From NCBI GenBank assembly GCA_964602995.1, contig CAZRTM010000168.1, positions 1-6,583 of the forward strand: a DNA stretch of 6,583 nucleotides, read 5' to 3'. The notes under the pieces are model-generated. The model worked only from the letters and a program-made list of their open reading frames with translations, searched no databases and was not told where the DNA came from. A program made the translations under genes and the position numbers. Positions within the stretch are counted from its first letter, which is position 1, and each line of letters starts with the position of its first letter. Shown in pieces: positions 1 to 5,819 of the stretch. Source of the stretch: JAAYYY01 sp964602995. GTDB lineage: Bacteria > Chloroflexota > Anaerolineae > Promineifilales > Promineifilaceae.

Positions 1-1023
1 CCCGGTGCCGAGGTCCAGGAAGCAGATGGTGCCTCCGTTTGAGTAAACGATGCTTTGCCCATCGGGTGTCCAGGGAGAGTTATGAATGTAATAGGCATTG
101 TTATCAGTGCTATCACCAGTCAGGCGGATGACGTCTCCGGTGGGACTACTTGCCAGGTAGAGTTCGCGGTGAAGGTAGATAGGGAGTGCTGGGTTATAGA
201 ACGCATCACCCGGCGTGGCATAGAGCAGGAGCTGCTTTGAGACGGGTGACCAGCTTGCTGCTTCAATATTGCTGTCCGGTAGGGTAAGGGTAACGTACTC
301 CGCGCTTTCTATATTGACCACCTCAAGCGTTGTTCCCTGACCACCGTTGGCGTAGACGAAACCAATCTCCTGGCTATCATGCGACCAGCCGGAGAGCGAC
401 AGCAATTCAACATCCTCAGCAACTGTGGTTTCAGCCTGAGTATCAAAATCATATACGACTACGGTCGAGAGCGTTGGCGTCGTTCCGGGAACGGCGTACA
501 GAAGGCGAGCGCCGTCCGGTGACCAATAGGGCACACTGTAGGAAGCAGTCGAGTTAGGAACTGGCGCCATACTCCATTCCTCCAGGTCAAGGATGACCAG
601 TTCCTGGTTCTGCCTGTCCCAGCCGGCAAGAGAGTGACCGCCGGGCGACCAGGGTTGGTTTCGGGCACCTACATCGAGCGGCAGATCCACGACAGTATCT
701 GGTTCCGGCACTACCCACAGCTTTGAGCCAATGGCAAGCATGTTATTATGGGCGCTCGGGTCAATGGAAGCGGGTGTCGAGATTGGAGTTGCGGTCTCCG
801 TTGGAGTTACCGTGGCGGGAATGGGAGTTGGCGAGGGTGCTGGTGTGGGCGACTCAAGAGTTACAATCCTTGCCGCTCTATTTTCTGGCGTCTCAGTTGC
901 GGTACTGTTTGCCAATGGACTACTGTAAGGTGGAAGATTCTTGCTACTTCCGTCTGCGCATGACAGAGTGGACAGCAGGAGAAATGTGATAAGGAACTGT
1001 GTGACGCAACGTGTAATCGACAT
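1..1023 (-). CDS. Exported Thr/Pro-linker beta-propeller protein (TolB/PD40-like), 3' end outside window
   Basis: I translated this frame by hand: 341 codons from ATG at 1023 to the window edge, with no stop. Residues 10-21 are a hydrophobic stretch ending LLLSTLSC, with Cys22 at a position suited to a lipoprotein. The lipobox is imperfect, since -3 is Thr rather than Leu, so a plain signal peptide or membrane anchor is also possible. Residues 58-84 form a Ser/Thr/Pro-rich linker (SPTPAPSPTPIPATVTPTE and on). After it come repeated blade motifs: WSPGG near 125, WSPDGARLLY near 167, WSHDSQEIGF near 213, WSPVSKQLLLY near 258 and WTPDGQSIVY near 318. These are typical of TolB-like/PD40 propellers, so a six- or more-bladed extracytoplasmic propeller is likely. 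Its ligand is unknown. It follows the PH-like gene by 48 bases, with no clear Shine-Dalgarno before the ATG. Confidence 0.85.
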   Translation of the reverse strand, partial: MSITRCVTQFLITFLLLSTLSCADGSSKNLPPYSSPLANSTATETPENRAARIVTLESPTPAPSPTPIPATVTPTETATPISTPASIDPSAHNNMLAIGSKLWVVPEPDTVVDLPLDVGARNQPWSPGGHSLAGWDRQNQELVILDLEEWSMAPVPNSTASYSVPYWSPDGARLLYAVPGTTPTLSTVVVYDFDTQAETTVAEDVELLSLSGWSHDSQEIGFVYANGGQGTTLEVVNIESAEYVTLTLPDSNIEAASWSPVSKQLLLYATPGDAFYNPALPIYLHRELYLASSPTGDVIRLTGDSTDNNAYYIHNSPWTPDGQSIVYSNGGTICFLDLGTG

Positions 1024-1071
1024 CAGTGAAAGAGTACCGGCTTTCTGAATCTGCACTGAGAGCACGACGTA

Positions 1072-1671
1072 TCAGTCAAAAAGGTCCGGCCGCTGTGTCT
1101 GCAATATCTCCATCAGCTCGGAGTAGTTTTGCAGCCGGTCAGTCACGACAAATCCCCTTGTGCCCGCCAATTCGGATGACACGAAGCCGATGAACCCATA
1201 CACGATTGAGAGCTTATCGATTCCCTTGACGCTAATGGCGCGCGCATCACCCAGGAATGGGAGGAAGTAGGAGACCGCGAGTGGCTTGATATCGCAAATC
1301 TCCTGCCAGCTTAGCCAGGGGCTGTTGTAGAGGAGGCGCCTGATTCTGAAGCCATCCGAGGACACCTGAATGGCTGGGAACATCACCATGACGATGACGG
1401 CCTGCACCGGCAAGACCATCGAAAGGATAATTCCGAATATCAGACCGCCCGGGGTGACCGGTTCTGCGTTGCTGAGTAACTGGCTCTCTGTGATGAGGTT
1501 AGCGAATGCCATCGCCATGGTCGCGAAGCCGAGTCCACTTCCGACTATCGCCATTCCCAGTAGGAAGAACCAACGTATGCGGTGGCGGCGCAGGTAGTCG
1601 AACTGCCGTACTTCCGGTGTTGGTTCTTCCCGTTTAGAAACCGCCTTTTGACTGAAGGATCGTTGCTGCAT
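1072..1671 (-). CDS. Small two-helix membrane protein with possible bacterial PH-like domain
   Basis: A 199-residue protein I cannot name with certainty. Residues 1-32 are polar and basic, with many Lys/Arg, suggesting a cytoplasmic N-terminus. Two hydrophobic segments follow, about 34-60 (WFFLLGMAIVGSGLGF...) and about 75-100 (GGLIFGIILSMVLPV...), joined by a short polar loop. The C-terminal half, about 101-199, contains VSSDGFRIRRLLY, then SWQEICDIKP near 121, then VTDRLQNYSELMEIL near 176. The order membrane hairpin, 'dGi.v......i.W.eI..i', terminal 'v.......y.el...l' resembles bacterial PH-like (bPH/YcxB/YdbT-type) membrane proteins. That is a family resemblance by eye, not a proven assignment. 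A weak GGAAC lies about 6 bases before the ATG. It is co-directional with its neighbours, 30 bases after the 271-residue gene and 48 bases before the propeller gene, so it is probably in the same transcript. Function is unknown. Confidence 0.8.
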   Translation of the reverse strand: MQQRSFSQKAVSKREEPTPEVRQFDYLRRHRIRWFFLLGMAIVGSGLGFATMAMAFANLITESQLLSNAEPVTPGGLIFGIILSMVLPVQAVIVMVMFPAIQVSSDGFRIRRLLYNSPWLSWQEICDIKPLAVSYFLPFLGDARAISVKGIDKLSIVYGFIGFVSSELAGTRGFVVTDRLQNYSELMEILQTQRPDLFD

Positions 1672-1701
1672 TGATAGTTCCAGACCTTCCGCTGCGCAAA
1701 A

Positions 1702-2517
1702 TCAGCTTTTCTTGTGGTCGTCTGTGAGAAAATCCATCATCGCTGTTGCCTGCTCCACCACCCTGACCGGAAAGTCGTTCAGCAATACACAACTGTCCTG
1801 GCCGGCCGAGAGAGCGCGCCAGGGTTTGGTGGAACCACCTTTGCTCAGGAGATAGGCTGTAACTGTTTGCGCGTTATCCGAATCGTGGCAATGGGCAGTC
1901 TCGATGGCCAGTTCCCCGCTCAATAATCCCAGCACCGTCTTGCGCACCGACGCCTCACATTCTGGATCCTCGGCCACAATGCTGTCGGCCAGCACCTGTG
2001 CGTATTCTGGCAGGAAGTTCACAGCAGGAGTCTCGGGTTCGAAGCCGCTTGATATCAGCCACAGTGTCAAGACGTCTTCTGTTGTCACTGGCGGAAACTC
2101 TTGCAGTCCGTATAAATCGAGGCCAAGTACGCTTGCTACCCAGAGCTTGTTTGCTATGTCGAACCAGATTTTGTCCCACTGGTCTCGAGGAAAGATGAAT
2201 GTCTGCGGGCTGATATAGTGGAGATATTCTCGCCAGGTAAATACAGATAGCTCGTCAATAAGGGCGGGTGGGTTGGAATCTGCAAATCTGGGGACGAATG
2301 CCAGACTCTCTCCCAACTGTTTCACAGCATGTGGCAGGAAGAGGTCGCTGCCGAAATTCAGATGAACGTGGAGCTCATTCTCGTCCCCTCCAAACAGCCG
2401 GAAAAGCCAGAAGTCGAAGAGAAGGGTGGACCTGCCGCCTCTGGCATAGTGTAGTTGTAAGCGGGGATCATATTCGTCCTCGCCCAGGGTTGCTGTGAAG
2501 TAACCCTCCTGGCTCAT
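1702..2517 (-). CDS. Conserved-looking hypothetical protein, translationally coupled to panE
   Basis: A 271-residue protein I do not recognise. It has no signal peptide, no convincing membrane helix and no catalytic motif I can name. It is acidic and rich in aromatics, with Trp at about 37, 95, 114, 118, 126, 153 and 233. Notable stretches are LLFDFWLFRLFGGDE (32-46), the HVHLNF segment (50-55), a central helical-looking block DQWDKIWFDIANKLWVASVL (112-131), and a polar C-terminus ending DDHKKS. It is probably a soluble cytoplasmic protein. Its ATG overlaps the stop codon of the upstream reductase gene (ATGA, 2514-2517). There is no strong Shine-Dalgarno, so translation probably depends on coupling. 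The codons are noticeably less GC-rich than those of the lut and panE genes. The uninterrupted 816-base frame, the exact overlap and the tidy spacing to the next gene support a real gene. Function is unassigned. Confidence 0.8.
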   Translation of the reverse strand: MSQEGYFTATLGEDEYDPRLQLHYARGGRSTLLFDFWLFRLFGGDENELHVHLNFGSDLFLPHAVKQLGESLAFVPRFADSNPPALIDELSVFTWREYLHYISPQTFIFPRDQWDKIWFDIANKLWVASVLGLDLYGLQEFPPVTTEDVLTLWLISSGFEPETPAVNFLPEYAQVLADSIVAEDPECEASVRKTVLGLLSGELAIETAHCHDSDNAQTVTAYLLSKGGSTKPWRALSAGQDSCVLLNDFPVRVVEQATAMMDFLTDDHKKS

Positions 2518-3443
2518 GCCCGAGTCTCTGACTTCACCAGCACCATCCTCCCCAACAACTCCGTCCGCGGCACCTCTACCGGCGGCTGCAGCGTGGCGGC
2601 TACGCGGGCGATTTCCAGGTTGAGGAACTCGATTTCCGTGGGGCGGCCGGCGTGGATGTCCTGCAGGGTGGAGATGAGCTGGCCCTGGGAGCCGCTGCTA
2701 ATGCGCAGGAGCTGGTCCATAAGCTCCTCTGCGGTAATGTCCAGGTTGAGGCGGGTGGTGAGCGCGACACATTCGCCAATGACGTCGCGAGCCAGAGCGG
2801 CGACCATTTCGTCACGCACGAAGATGCCGTTGTCGATGTCCAGCAAGGGGCAGATGGAGTTGAAGACGGCGTTGATGATCGCCTTTTTCCACACCTCGCG
2901 CTCGATGTTGGCTTCGGTGCGGAACTGGAGGTGGTCCGTGCTCAGGGTGGCGACGGCTTGCTGTAAGCCGGCCTCGTCCCCCTGCATGACGCCAATGGGG
3001 CAGACGGTGACCGGCCGCGTCATGAATTCGTATTTGCCCGTGCCCTGGCTGGTGATGTAGAGGACGCAGCGGTAGACGGGGCTGAAGCCGGCGTCGAGGA
3101 ACGGTTTCTCCACGCCGACGCCGTTTTGCAGGATGACGACAGGGCCGCTGGCGCCCTTCTCTTTCAGCTGCTGCGCCAGGGCCTGGTTGGCGTTGGCTTT
3201 GCTGGTGATGACAATGAGGCCATCGAGCGTGGGCAACTGGTCAAGTGAGGCGGTCTGGACAGGGGCGCTGATTTCCTTGCCGTTGCGCACAGTGACGGTG
3301 ACGGTGCTGAGGGGAATACCGCTGCGGCTGGTGCGAACAGCAACAGCGGACCGCCCGGCATCGGCCATGTAGACGGCCAGAGGAAAGCCAATGGCGCCGC
3401 AGCCGAGAATATAGGTGTTGAGGTTGGGTGATGTTGTTGGCAT
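2514..3443 (-). CDS. panE: Ketopantoate reductase family protein (2-dehydropantoate 2-reductase-like)
   Basis: An NADPH-dependent 2-dehydropantoate 2-reductase (ApbA/PanE family) would reduce ketopantoate to pantoate in pantothenate/CoA synthesis, in the cytoplasm. Counting from the ATG at 3443 (309 residues, normal for the family), the Rossmann glycine motif GCGAIG sits at 14-19. VVILQNGVG (about 102-110) is the conserved end of the nucleotide domain. EVWKKAIINAVFNSICPLL (about 183-201) holds the expected catalytic Lys (186 or 187) and the conserved Asn residues. QLISTLQDIHAGRPTEIEFL (about 255-274) carries the Ser and Glu (E270) of the substrate site. A longer reading from a TTG at 3479 is possible, but that TTG is part of a good -35 box and the extra 12 residues lie upstream of the fold. 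Related reductases act on other 2-keto acids, so the exact substrate is inferred. The gene overlaps the next one by 4 bases. Confidence 0.88.
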   Translation of the reverse strand: MPTTSPNLNTYILGCGAIGFPLAVYMADAGRSAVAVRTSRSGIPLSTVTVTVRNGKEISAPVQTASLDQLPTLDGLIVITSKANANQALAQQLKEKGASGPVVILQNGVGVEKPFLDAGFSPVYRCVLYITSQGTGKYEFMTRPVTVCPIGVMQGDEAGLQQAVATLSTDHLQFRTEANIEREVWKKAIINAVFNSICPLLDIDNGIFVRDEMVAALARDVIGECVALTTRLNLDITAEELMDQLLRISSGSQGQLISTLQDIHAGRPTEIEFLNLEIARVAATLQPPVEVPRTELLGRMVLVKSETRA

Positions 3444-3449
3444 GAATAG

Positions 3450-3479
3450 AGGATAGCAATGATGGGTTGGGGGTGTCAA
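3450..3479 (-). promoter_or_regulatory. Sigma70-type promoter for the panE-like gene, probably leaderless
   Basis: Reading the minus strand, a perfect TTGACA (3479-3474) is followed by an 18-base spacer and TATCCT (3455-3450). A TGC directly in front gives an extended -10 (TGCTATCCT). The -10 ends 6 bases before the A of the ATG at 3443, so a usual start point 6-8 bases downstream falls on or beside that A. No Shine-Dalgarno precedes the ATG, which fits a leaderless transcript. The -35 box abuts the outer edge of the repeat at 3481. This is inferred from sequence only. Confidence 0.6.
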
Positions 3480-3494
3480 TGGAGATTGGAGATT

Positions 3495-3528
3495 GCTTTC
3501 GCCGCAGATGAACGCGGATGAACGCAGA
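3495..3528 (+). repeat. Left inverted-repeat arm
   Basis: This 34-base arm starts GCTTTCGCCGCAGATG and matches the reverse complement of 3677-3710 at 31 of 34 positions. One difference is C/T and two are A/G. Within it a short unit, roughly GATGAACGC(G/A), recurs, so the arm is itself internally repetitive. Confidence 0.85.
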
Positions 3529-3531
3529 TGA

Positions 3532-3560
3532 TTGGAGAATTGGAGATTAGAGATTGGAGA
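3532..3560 (+). repeat. Heptamer array, TTGGAGA x4 (inner left)
   Basis: Units are TTGGAGA (3532-3538), TTGGAGA (3540-3546), TTAGAGA (3547-3553) and TTGGAGA (3554-3560). A single inserted A at 3539 breaks the phase once. A degenerate fifth unit, TTAGGAA, follows. It is the same unit as in the arrays at 3481-3494 and 3715-3756. Confidence 0.85.
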
Positions 3561-3587
3561 TTAGGAATCGGGATTCTGCTACGAGAC

Positions 3588-3602
3588 CCGAACAGAGTTC
3601 GG
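3588..3602. repeat. Perfect 6-bp hairpin in the lutC-panE gap
   Basis: CCGAAC, a loop of AGA, then GTTCGG form a perfect GC-rich stem. On the minus strand it is not followed by a T-run, so it is not a standard intrinsic terminator, although it could pause polymerase or stabilise the lut mRNA end. Confidence 0.65.
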
Positions 3603-3637
3603 TTGGACGAATTTACACGAATTTTCGGTTCGTAGTA

Positions 3638-3651
3638 GGCGCTTTAGCACC
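3638..3651. repeat. Imperfect hairpin, GG.GCT..AGC.CC
   Basis: GGCGCTTTAGCACC folds as a short stem with one C/A mismatch. It is flanked by GTAG (3632-3635) and CTAC (3660-3663), which could extend it. The phrase 'CGTAGTAGG.GCTTTAGC.CC' recalls a common intergenic hairpin of Chloroflexota genomes, from memory only. Confidence 0.5.
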
Positions 3652-3676
3652 CATACGTGCTACAAACCCAAAAATA

Positions 3677-3710
3677 TCTGCGTCCATCCGCGTCCATCTG
3701 CGGCAAAAGC
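3677..3710 (-). repeat. Right inverted-repeat arm
   Basis: Partner of 3495-3528. Read on the minus strand it begins GCTTTTGCCGCAGATGG and continues with GGACGC where the left arm has GAACGC. The centre-to-centre distance is 182 bases and the gap between the arms is 148 bases. Confidence 0.85.
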
Positions 3711-3714
3711 TTGG

Positions 3715-3756
3715 TCTCTAATCTCCAATCTCCAATCTCCAATCTCTACTCTCCAA
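3715..3756 (+). repeat. Heptamer array, TCTCCAA x6, overlapping the lutC 3' end
   Basis: Six units in exact 7-base phase: TCTCTAA, TCTCCAA three times, TCTCTAC and TCTCCAA. The fifth unit contains the lutC stop (3746-3748), and the fifth and sixth together supply its last Glu and Gly codons. The unit is the reverse complement of the TTGGAGA unit in the left arrays. Confidence 0.88.
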
Positions 3757-4411
3757 CCAACACAATAACAACCTCCCGCGGCCCATGCATGCCCATCACC
3801 AGCTCCATAGCGATGTCGGCGGTGCGGCTGGGGCCGGAGATGACGACGATGTTGCTCGATTGGCGCATGGAGGTGAAGTTGTCCTGGCGCTGGCGGGCGA
3901 ACCAGCTCTCCAGGTCGGGCACGATTTGGGAGGTGTGCAGGACGGCGATGTGGACGGGGGGCAGGAGGGAGGTGGAGCGGAAACGGCCGGGACCGCTGGC
4001 CAGGACCAGACTGCCGGTGGCGGCCAGGCCAGCCTGTGCGCCGCTGAGGCCGGCTTCGGCGCGTGCTTCGTCTGCTTTGTCGTCAGGGTGGGTGAGGCGG
4101 ATGCCGGCTTCTTGCAGGGCAGCGGTCAGGCCAGGGAGCGGTATCGCGCCGGGGTCCCAGGCGGCGACGGTGGAGACGCCTTGCAGCCGGTCGAGGACAG
4201 TCTGTAGCGCCTGGGCTTCCGTGGCAACCTGATGCACCTCACAGGCCAGCGCTTGGGCGGCCAGGACGAATTGAGCTGCCAGCGTTTGCGGATTGTCGTC
4301 CGTGCGCGGCACCACGGGGCGGTAGCTGGTGGGAGCCGTGGCCTCGGGGAATGGAGTGCGCTGGCGCAGGGCGTCTAGAATGCGGCGTTTGCTTTCCTGA
4401 TTGTCACTCAT
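3746..4411 (-). CDS. lutC: LutC, L-lactate utilisation protein (LUD domain)
   Basis: LutC is the third component of the LutABC L-lactate oxidation complex in the cytoplasm. It consists of a single LUD (DUF162) domain whose exact role in catalysis is not settled. The protein is 221 residues, within the family range. The key region is GLSGAQAGLAATGSLVL (121-137), followed by LPPVHIAVLHTSQIVPDLES (150-169) and the C-terminal signature ISGPSRTADIAMELVMGMHG (191-210), typical of LUD proteins. An upstream in-frame ATG at 4531 would add 40 residues of Pro/Ala/Arg-rich sequence that merely shadows lutB. The ATG at 4411 has a strong Shine-Dalgarno and overlaps the lutB stop by 8 bases, so it is preferred. 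The last two codons and the stop lie inside a heptamer repeat array, so the extreme C-terminus (LVGE) may have been reshaped by the repeat. Confidence 0.93.
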   Translation of the reverse strand: MSDNQESKRRILDALRQRTPFPEATAPTSYRPVVPRTDDNPQTLAAQFVLAAQALACEVHQVATEAQALQTVLDRLQGVSTVAAWDPGAIPLPGLTAALQEAGIRLTHPDDKADEARAEAGLSGAQAGLAATGSLVLASGPGRFRSTSLLPPVHIAVLHTSQIVPDLESWFARQRQDNFTSMRQSSNIVVISGPSRTADIAMELVMGMHGPREVVIVLVGE

Positions 4412-5819
4412 CACGCCCTTCCTTCTTCTGGCGCTCGGCCCAGAGCTGGTGGAAAGAGCGCGGGGCGAATTTGGGGGACTCGCGGTAGCGCGTCCAGCCG
4501 CTGAGGGGGCCGGGCAGGGGTGGGTGGCCAATCAGGCGCGAGGTCAGGGCGGCGCCGCGCCCGGCAGCGGAGAAGAGGCGCGGCGAGCGGAAGGTCTGGC
4601 TCCACATTTTCATGCCCATGTTCCAGATGAACTCGTTGTACCCCGCTTGCTCCAGGTCGTGGCGCAGGTCGAGCAACATGCGCGGCAGGTCGATGTCCAC
4701 AGGACAGACCTCCTTGCAGCGGCCGCAGAGGGTGCTGGCGTGGGGCAGGGGACTGGCGTTTTCCAGCCCAGTCATCAACGGCGTCACCACCGCGCCGATG
4801 GGGCCGGGATAGACCCAGCCGTAAGCATGACCGCCGGTGACGCGGTAGACGGGGCAGGCGTTGAGGCAGGCGCCGCAGCGGATGCAGGCCAGCGCTTCAG
4901 CGTAATCGGTGCCGTAGATGCGCGAGCGGCCGTTGTCCACGAAGATGACGTAGACGTGCTCCGGCCCATCGCTCTCACCTGGCTGGCGCGGACCGTTAAT
5001 CATGTGCGTGTAAACGGTGATGCTCTGCCCGGTGGCGCTGCGCGGCAGCACCTGCGTCAGCGTGGCGTAATCTTCCACGGTGGCAATCACCTTTTCGATG
5101 CCCACCAGCGCCACGTGCACCGGGGGCAGCCCTGTGACCATGCGCCCGTTGCCCTCGTTGGTCACCAGGCAGAGGGTGCCGGTCTCGGCGATGACGAAGT
5201 TGCCGCCGGAGACGCCCATGTCCGCTTCCAGGAACTTCTGGCGCAGGTATTCGCGGGCGAAATCGGTCATCTCCTGCACGTTGTCTGTTGGCGACATCTG
5301 TGCGCGGTTAATCAACGTGTCGCGGATGCTGCGCAGGGTCTTGTGCACGATGGGGGCCACGATGTGGCTGGGCGTCTCGCCTTCTAGCTGCACGATGAAC
5401 TCGCCCAGGTCCGTTTCCAGGACGGCGATCCCTTCTTCCTGCAGCGCCGCGTTGAGGCCAATCTCCTCGGTGACCATGCTCTTGCTCTTGGCCACCAGCT
5501 TCGTCTGGTGTTGCCGCGCAATCTCGCGCACGTGCTGGTTCGCTTCGGCGGCATCCACGGCCCATAGCACCTGCACGCCGTTGGCCTGCAGCGCCGCTTC
5601 GGCTTCTTGCAGCAGCTCCGGCAGCCGCCGCAGGGCGTGGCGCTTGATGGCCGCCGCTTGCTGGCGTAGCGCCTGCCCGTGCTCATCGCCGTTGGCAAAC
5701 ATGGCCAACTGGCGTTTGCCGTCGGCCTGGCCTGCGCCGAAAGAGACTGCTTCTTGCAGGTCGGGGTCGTTAATGGCAACGCGGGCGGCGGGAATGAAGT
5801 TGTTGGATTGTACTTTCAT
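4404..5819 (-). CDS. lutB: LutB, iron-sulfur L-lactate utilisation protein
   Basis: LutB carries the LUD domain plus ferredoxin-like clusters of the LutABC complex, which oxidises L-lactate to pyruvate. It has 471 residues, the usual length. The LUD part spans about 60-300, including GVSGGNFVIAETGTLCLVTN (202-221) and LPPVHVALVGIEKVIATVED (231-250). The first cluster motif is CIRCGACLNACP (Cys312, 315, 318, 322), followed by VYRVTGGHAYGWVYPGPIGA, a conserved stretch in this family. The second motif is LCGRCKEVCPVDIDLP (Cys365, 368, 372). The position where some homologues have a further Cys is Ser362, so seven rather than eight cluster cysteines are visible. The C-terminus (about 395-471) is a basic, proline-rich tail. 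The ATG overlaps the lutA stop by 4 bases and is preceded by GAGGGA 5 bases upstream, indicating coupled translation. Confidence 0.95.
   Translation of the reverse strand: MKVQSNNFIPAARVAINDPDLQEAVSFGAGQADGKRQLAMFANGDEHGQALRQQAAAIKRHALRRLPELLQEAEAALQANGVQVLWAVDAAEANQHVREIARQHQTKLVAKSKSMVTEEIGLNAALQEEGIAVLETDLGEFIVQLEGETPSHIVAPIVHKTLRSIRDTLINRAQMSPTDNVQEMTDFAREYLRQKFLEADMGVSGGNFVIAETGTLCLVTNEGNGRMVTGLPPVHVALVGIEKVIATVEDYATLTQVLPRSATGQSITVYTHMINGPRQPGESDGPEHVYVIFVDNGRSRIYGTDYAEALACIRCGACLNACPVYRVTGGHAYGWVYPGPIGAVVTPLMTGLENASPLPHASTLCGRCKEVCPVDIDLPRMLLDLRHDLEQAGYNEFIWNMGMKMWSQTFRSPRLFSAAGRGAALTSRLIGHPPLPGPLSGWTRYRESPKFAPRSFHQLWAERQKKEGRDE
4417..4424 (-). promoter_or_regulatory. Ribosome binding site deciding the lutC start
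   Basis: On the minus strand AAGGAAGG lies 5 bases before the ATG at 4411, within the lutB 3' end. It supports the 221-residue LutC over the longer frame starting at 4531. Confidence 0.7.

Larger units (their letters stand above)
3481..3756. repeat. Composite intergenic repeat with inverted arms and heptamer arrays
   Basis: The lutC-panE gap (about 300 bases) contains no gene and is mostly repeat. In order it holds GGAGATT twice (3481-3494), an inverted arm (3495-3528), four TTGGAGA-type units (3532-3560), a central part with two small hairpins (about 3564-3676), the partner arm (3677-3710), and six TCTCCAA-type units (3715-3756). The right end enters the lutC coding region. No transposase and no clear target-site duplication are visible. 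In style it resembles non-coding intergenic repeats I associate with Chloroflexota, which is recollection rather than a search result. In a read-through transcript the arms could form a long stem at the 3' end of the lut mRNA. Confidence 0.8.

Noticed and set aside
330..989. Several short plus-strand frames in the first kilobase
   Set aside because: They are antisense to the continuous 341-codon minus-strand propeller frame and show no domain or ribosome binding site.
2593..3060. Plus-strand open frame (155 codons) opposite panE
   Set aside because: Its Ser/Arg/Met-rich, low-complexity translation is antisense to a well-supported reductase; no Shine-Dalgarno or domain evidence.
3444..3479. 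TTG start at 3479 for the panE-like gene
   Set aside because: The TTG is the first half of a TTGACA -35 box, has no ribosome binding site, and adds residues in front of the Rossmann motif that the family does not need.
3660..3680. Intrinsic terminator for lutC at the T-run near 3671
   Set aside because: The minus-strand T-run exists (ATATTTTTGG), but no compact GC-rich stem lies directly before it.
3481..3756. CRISPR array
   Set aside because: The repeats are only 7 bases, head to tail without spacers, and the longer arms are inverted rather than direct.
3481..3756. Insertion sequence or classical MITE
   Set aside because: No transposase fragment and no convincing target-site duplication at the edges; kept as a composite repeat of unknown origin.
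4412..4531. Longer LutC start at 4531 (40 extra residues)
   Set aside because: The extra sequence is Pro/Ala/Arg-rich and simply re-reads lutB in another frame. The ATG at 4411 has a strong ribosome binding site and matches the family length.
4401..5387. Long plus-strand open frame (328 codons) opposite lutB
   Set aside because: It lies opposite a certain lutB. Its Gly/Ala/His/Val-rich translation has no recognisable domain and is the typical antisense shadow of a GC-rich gene.
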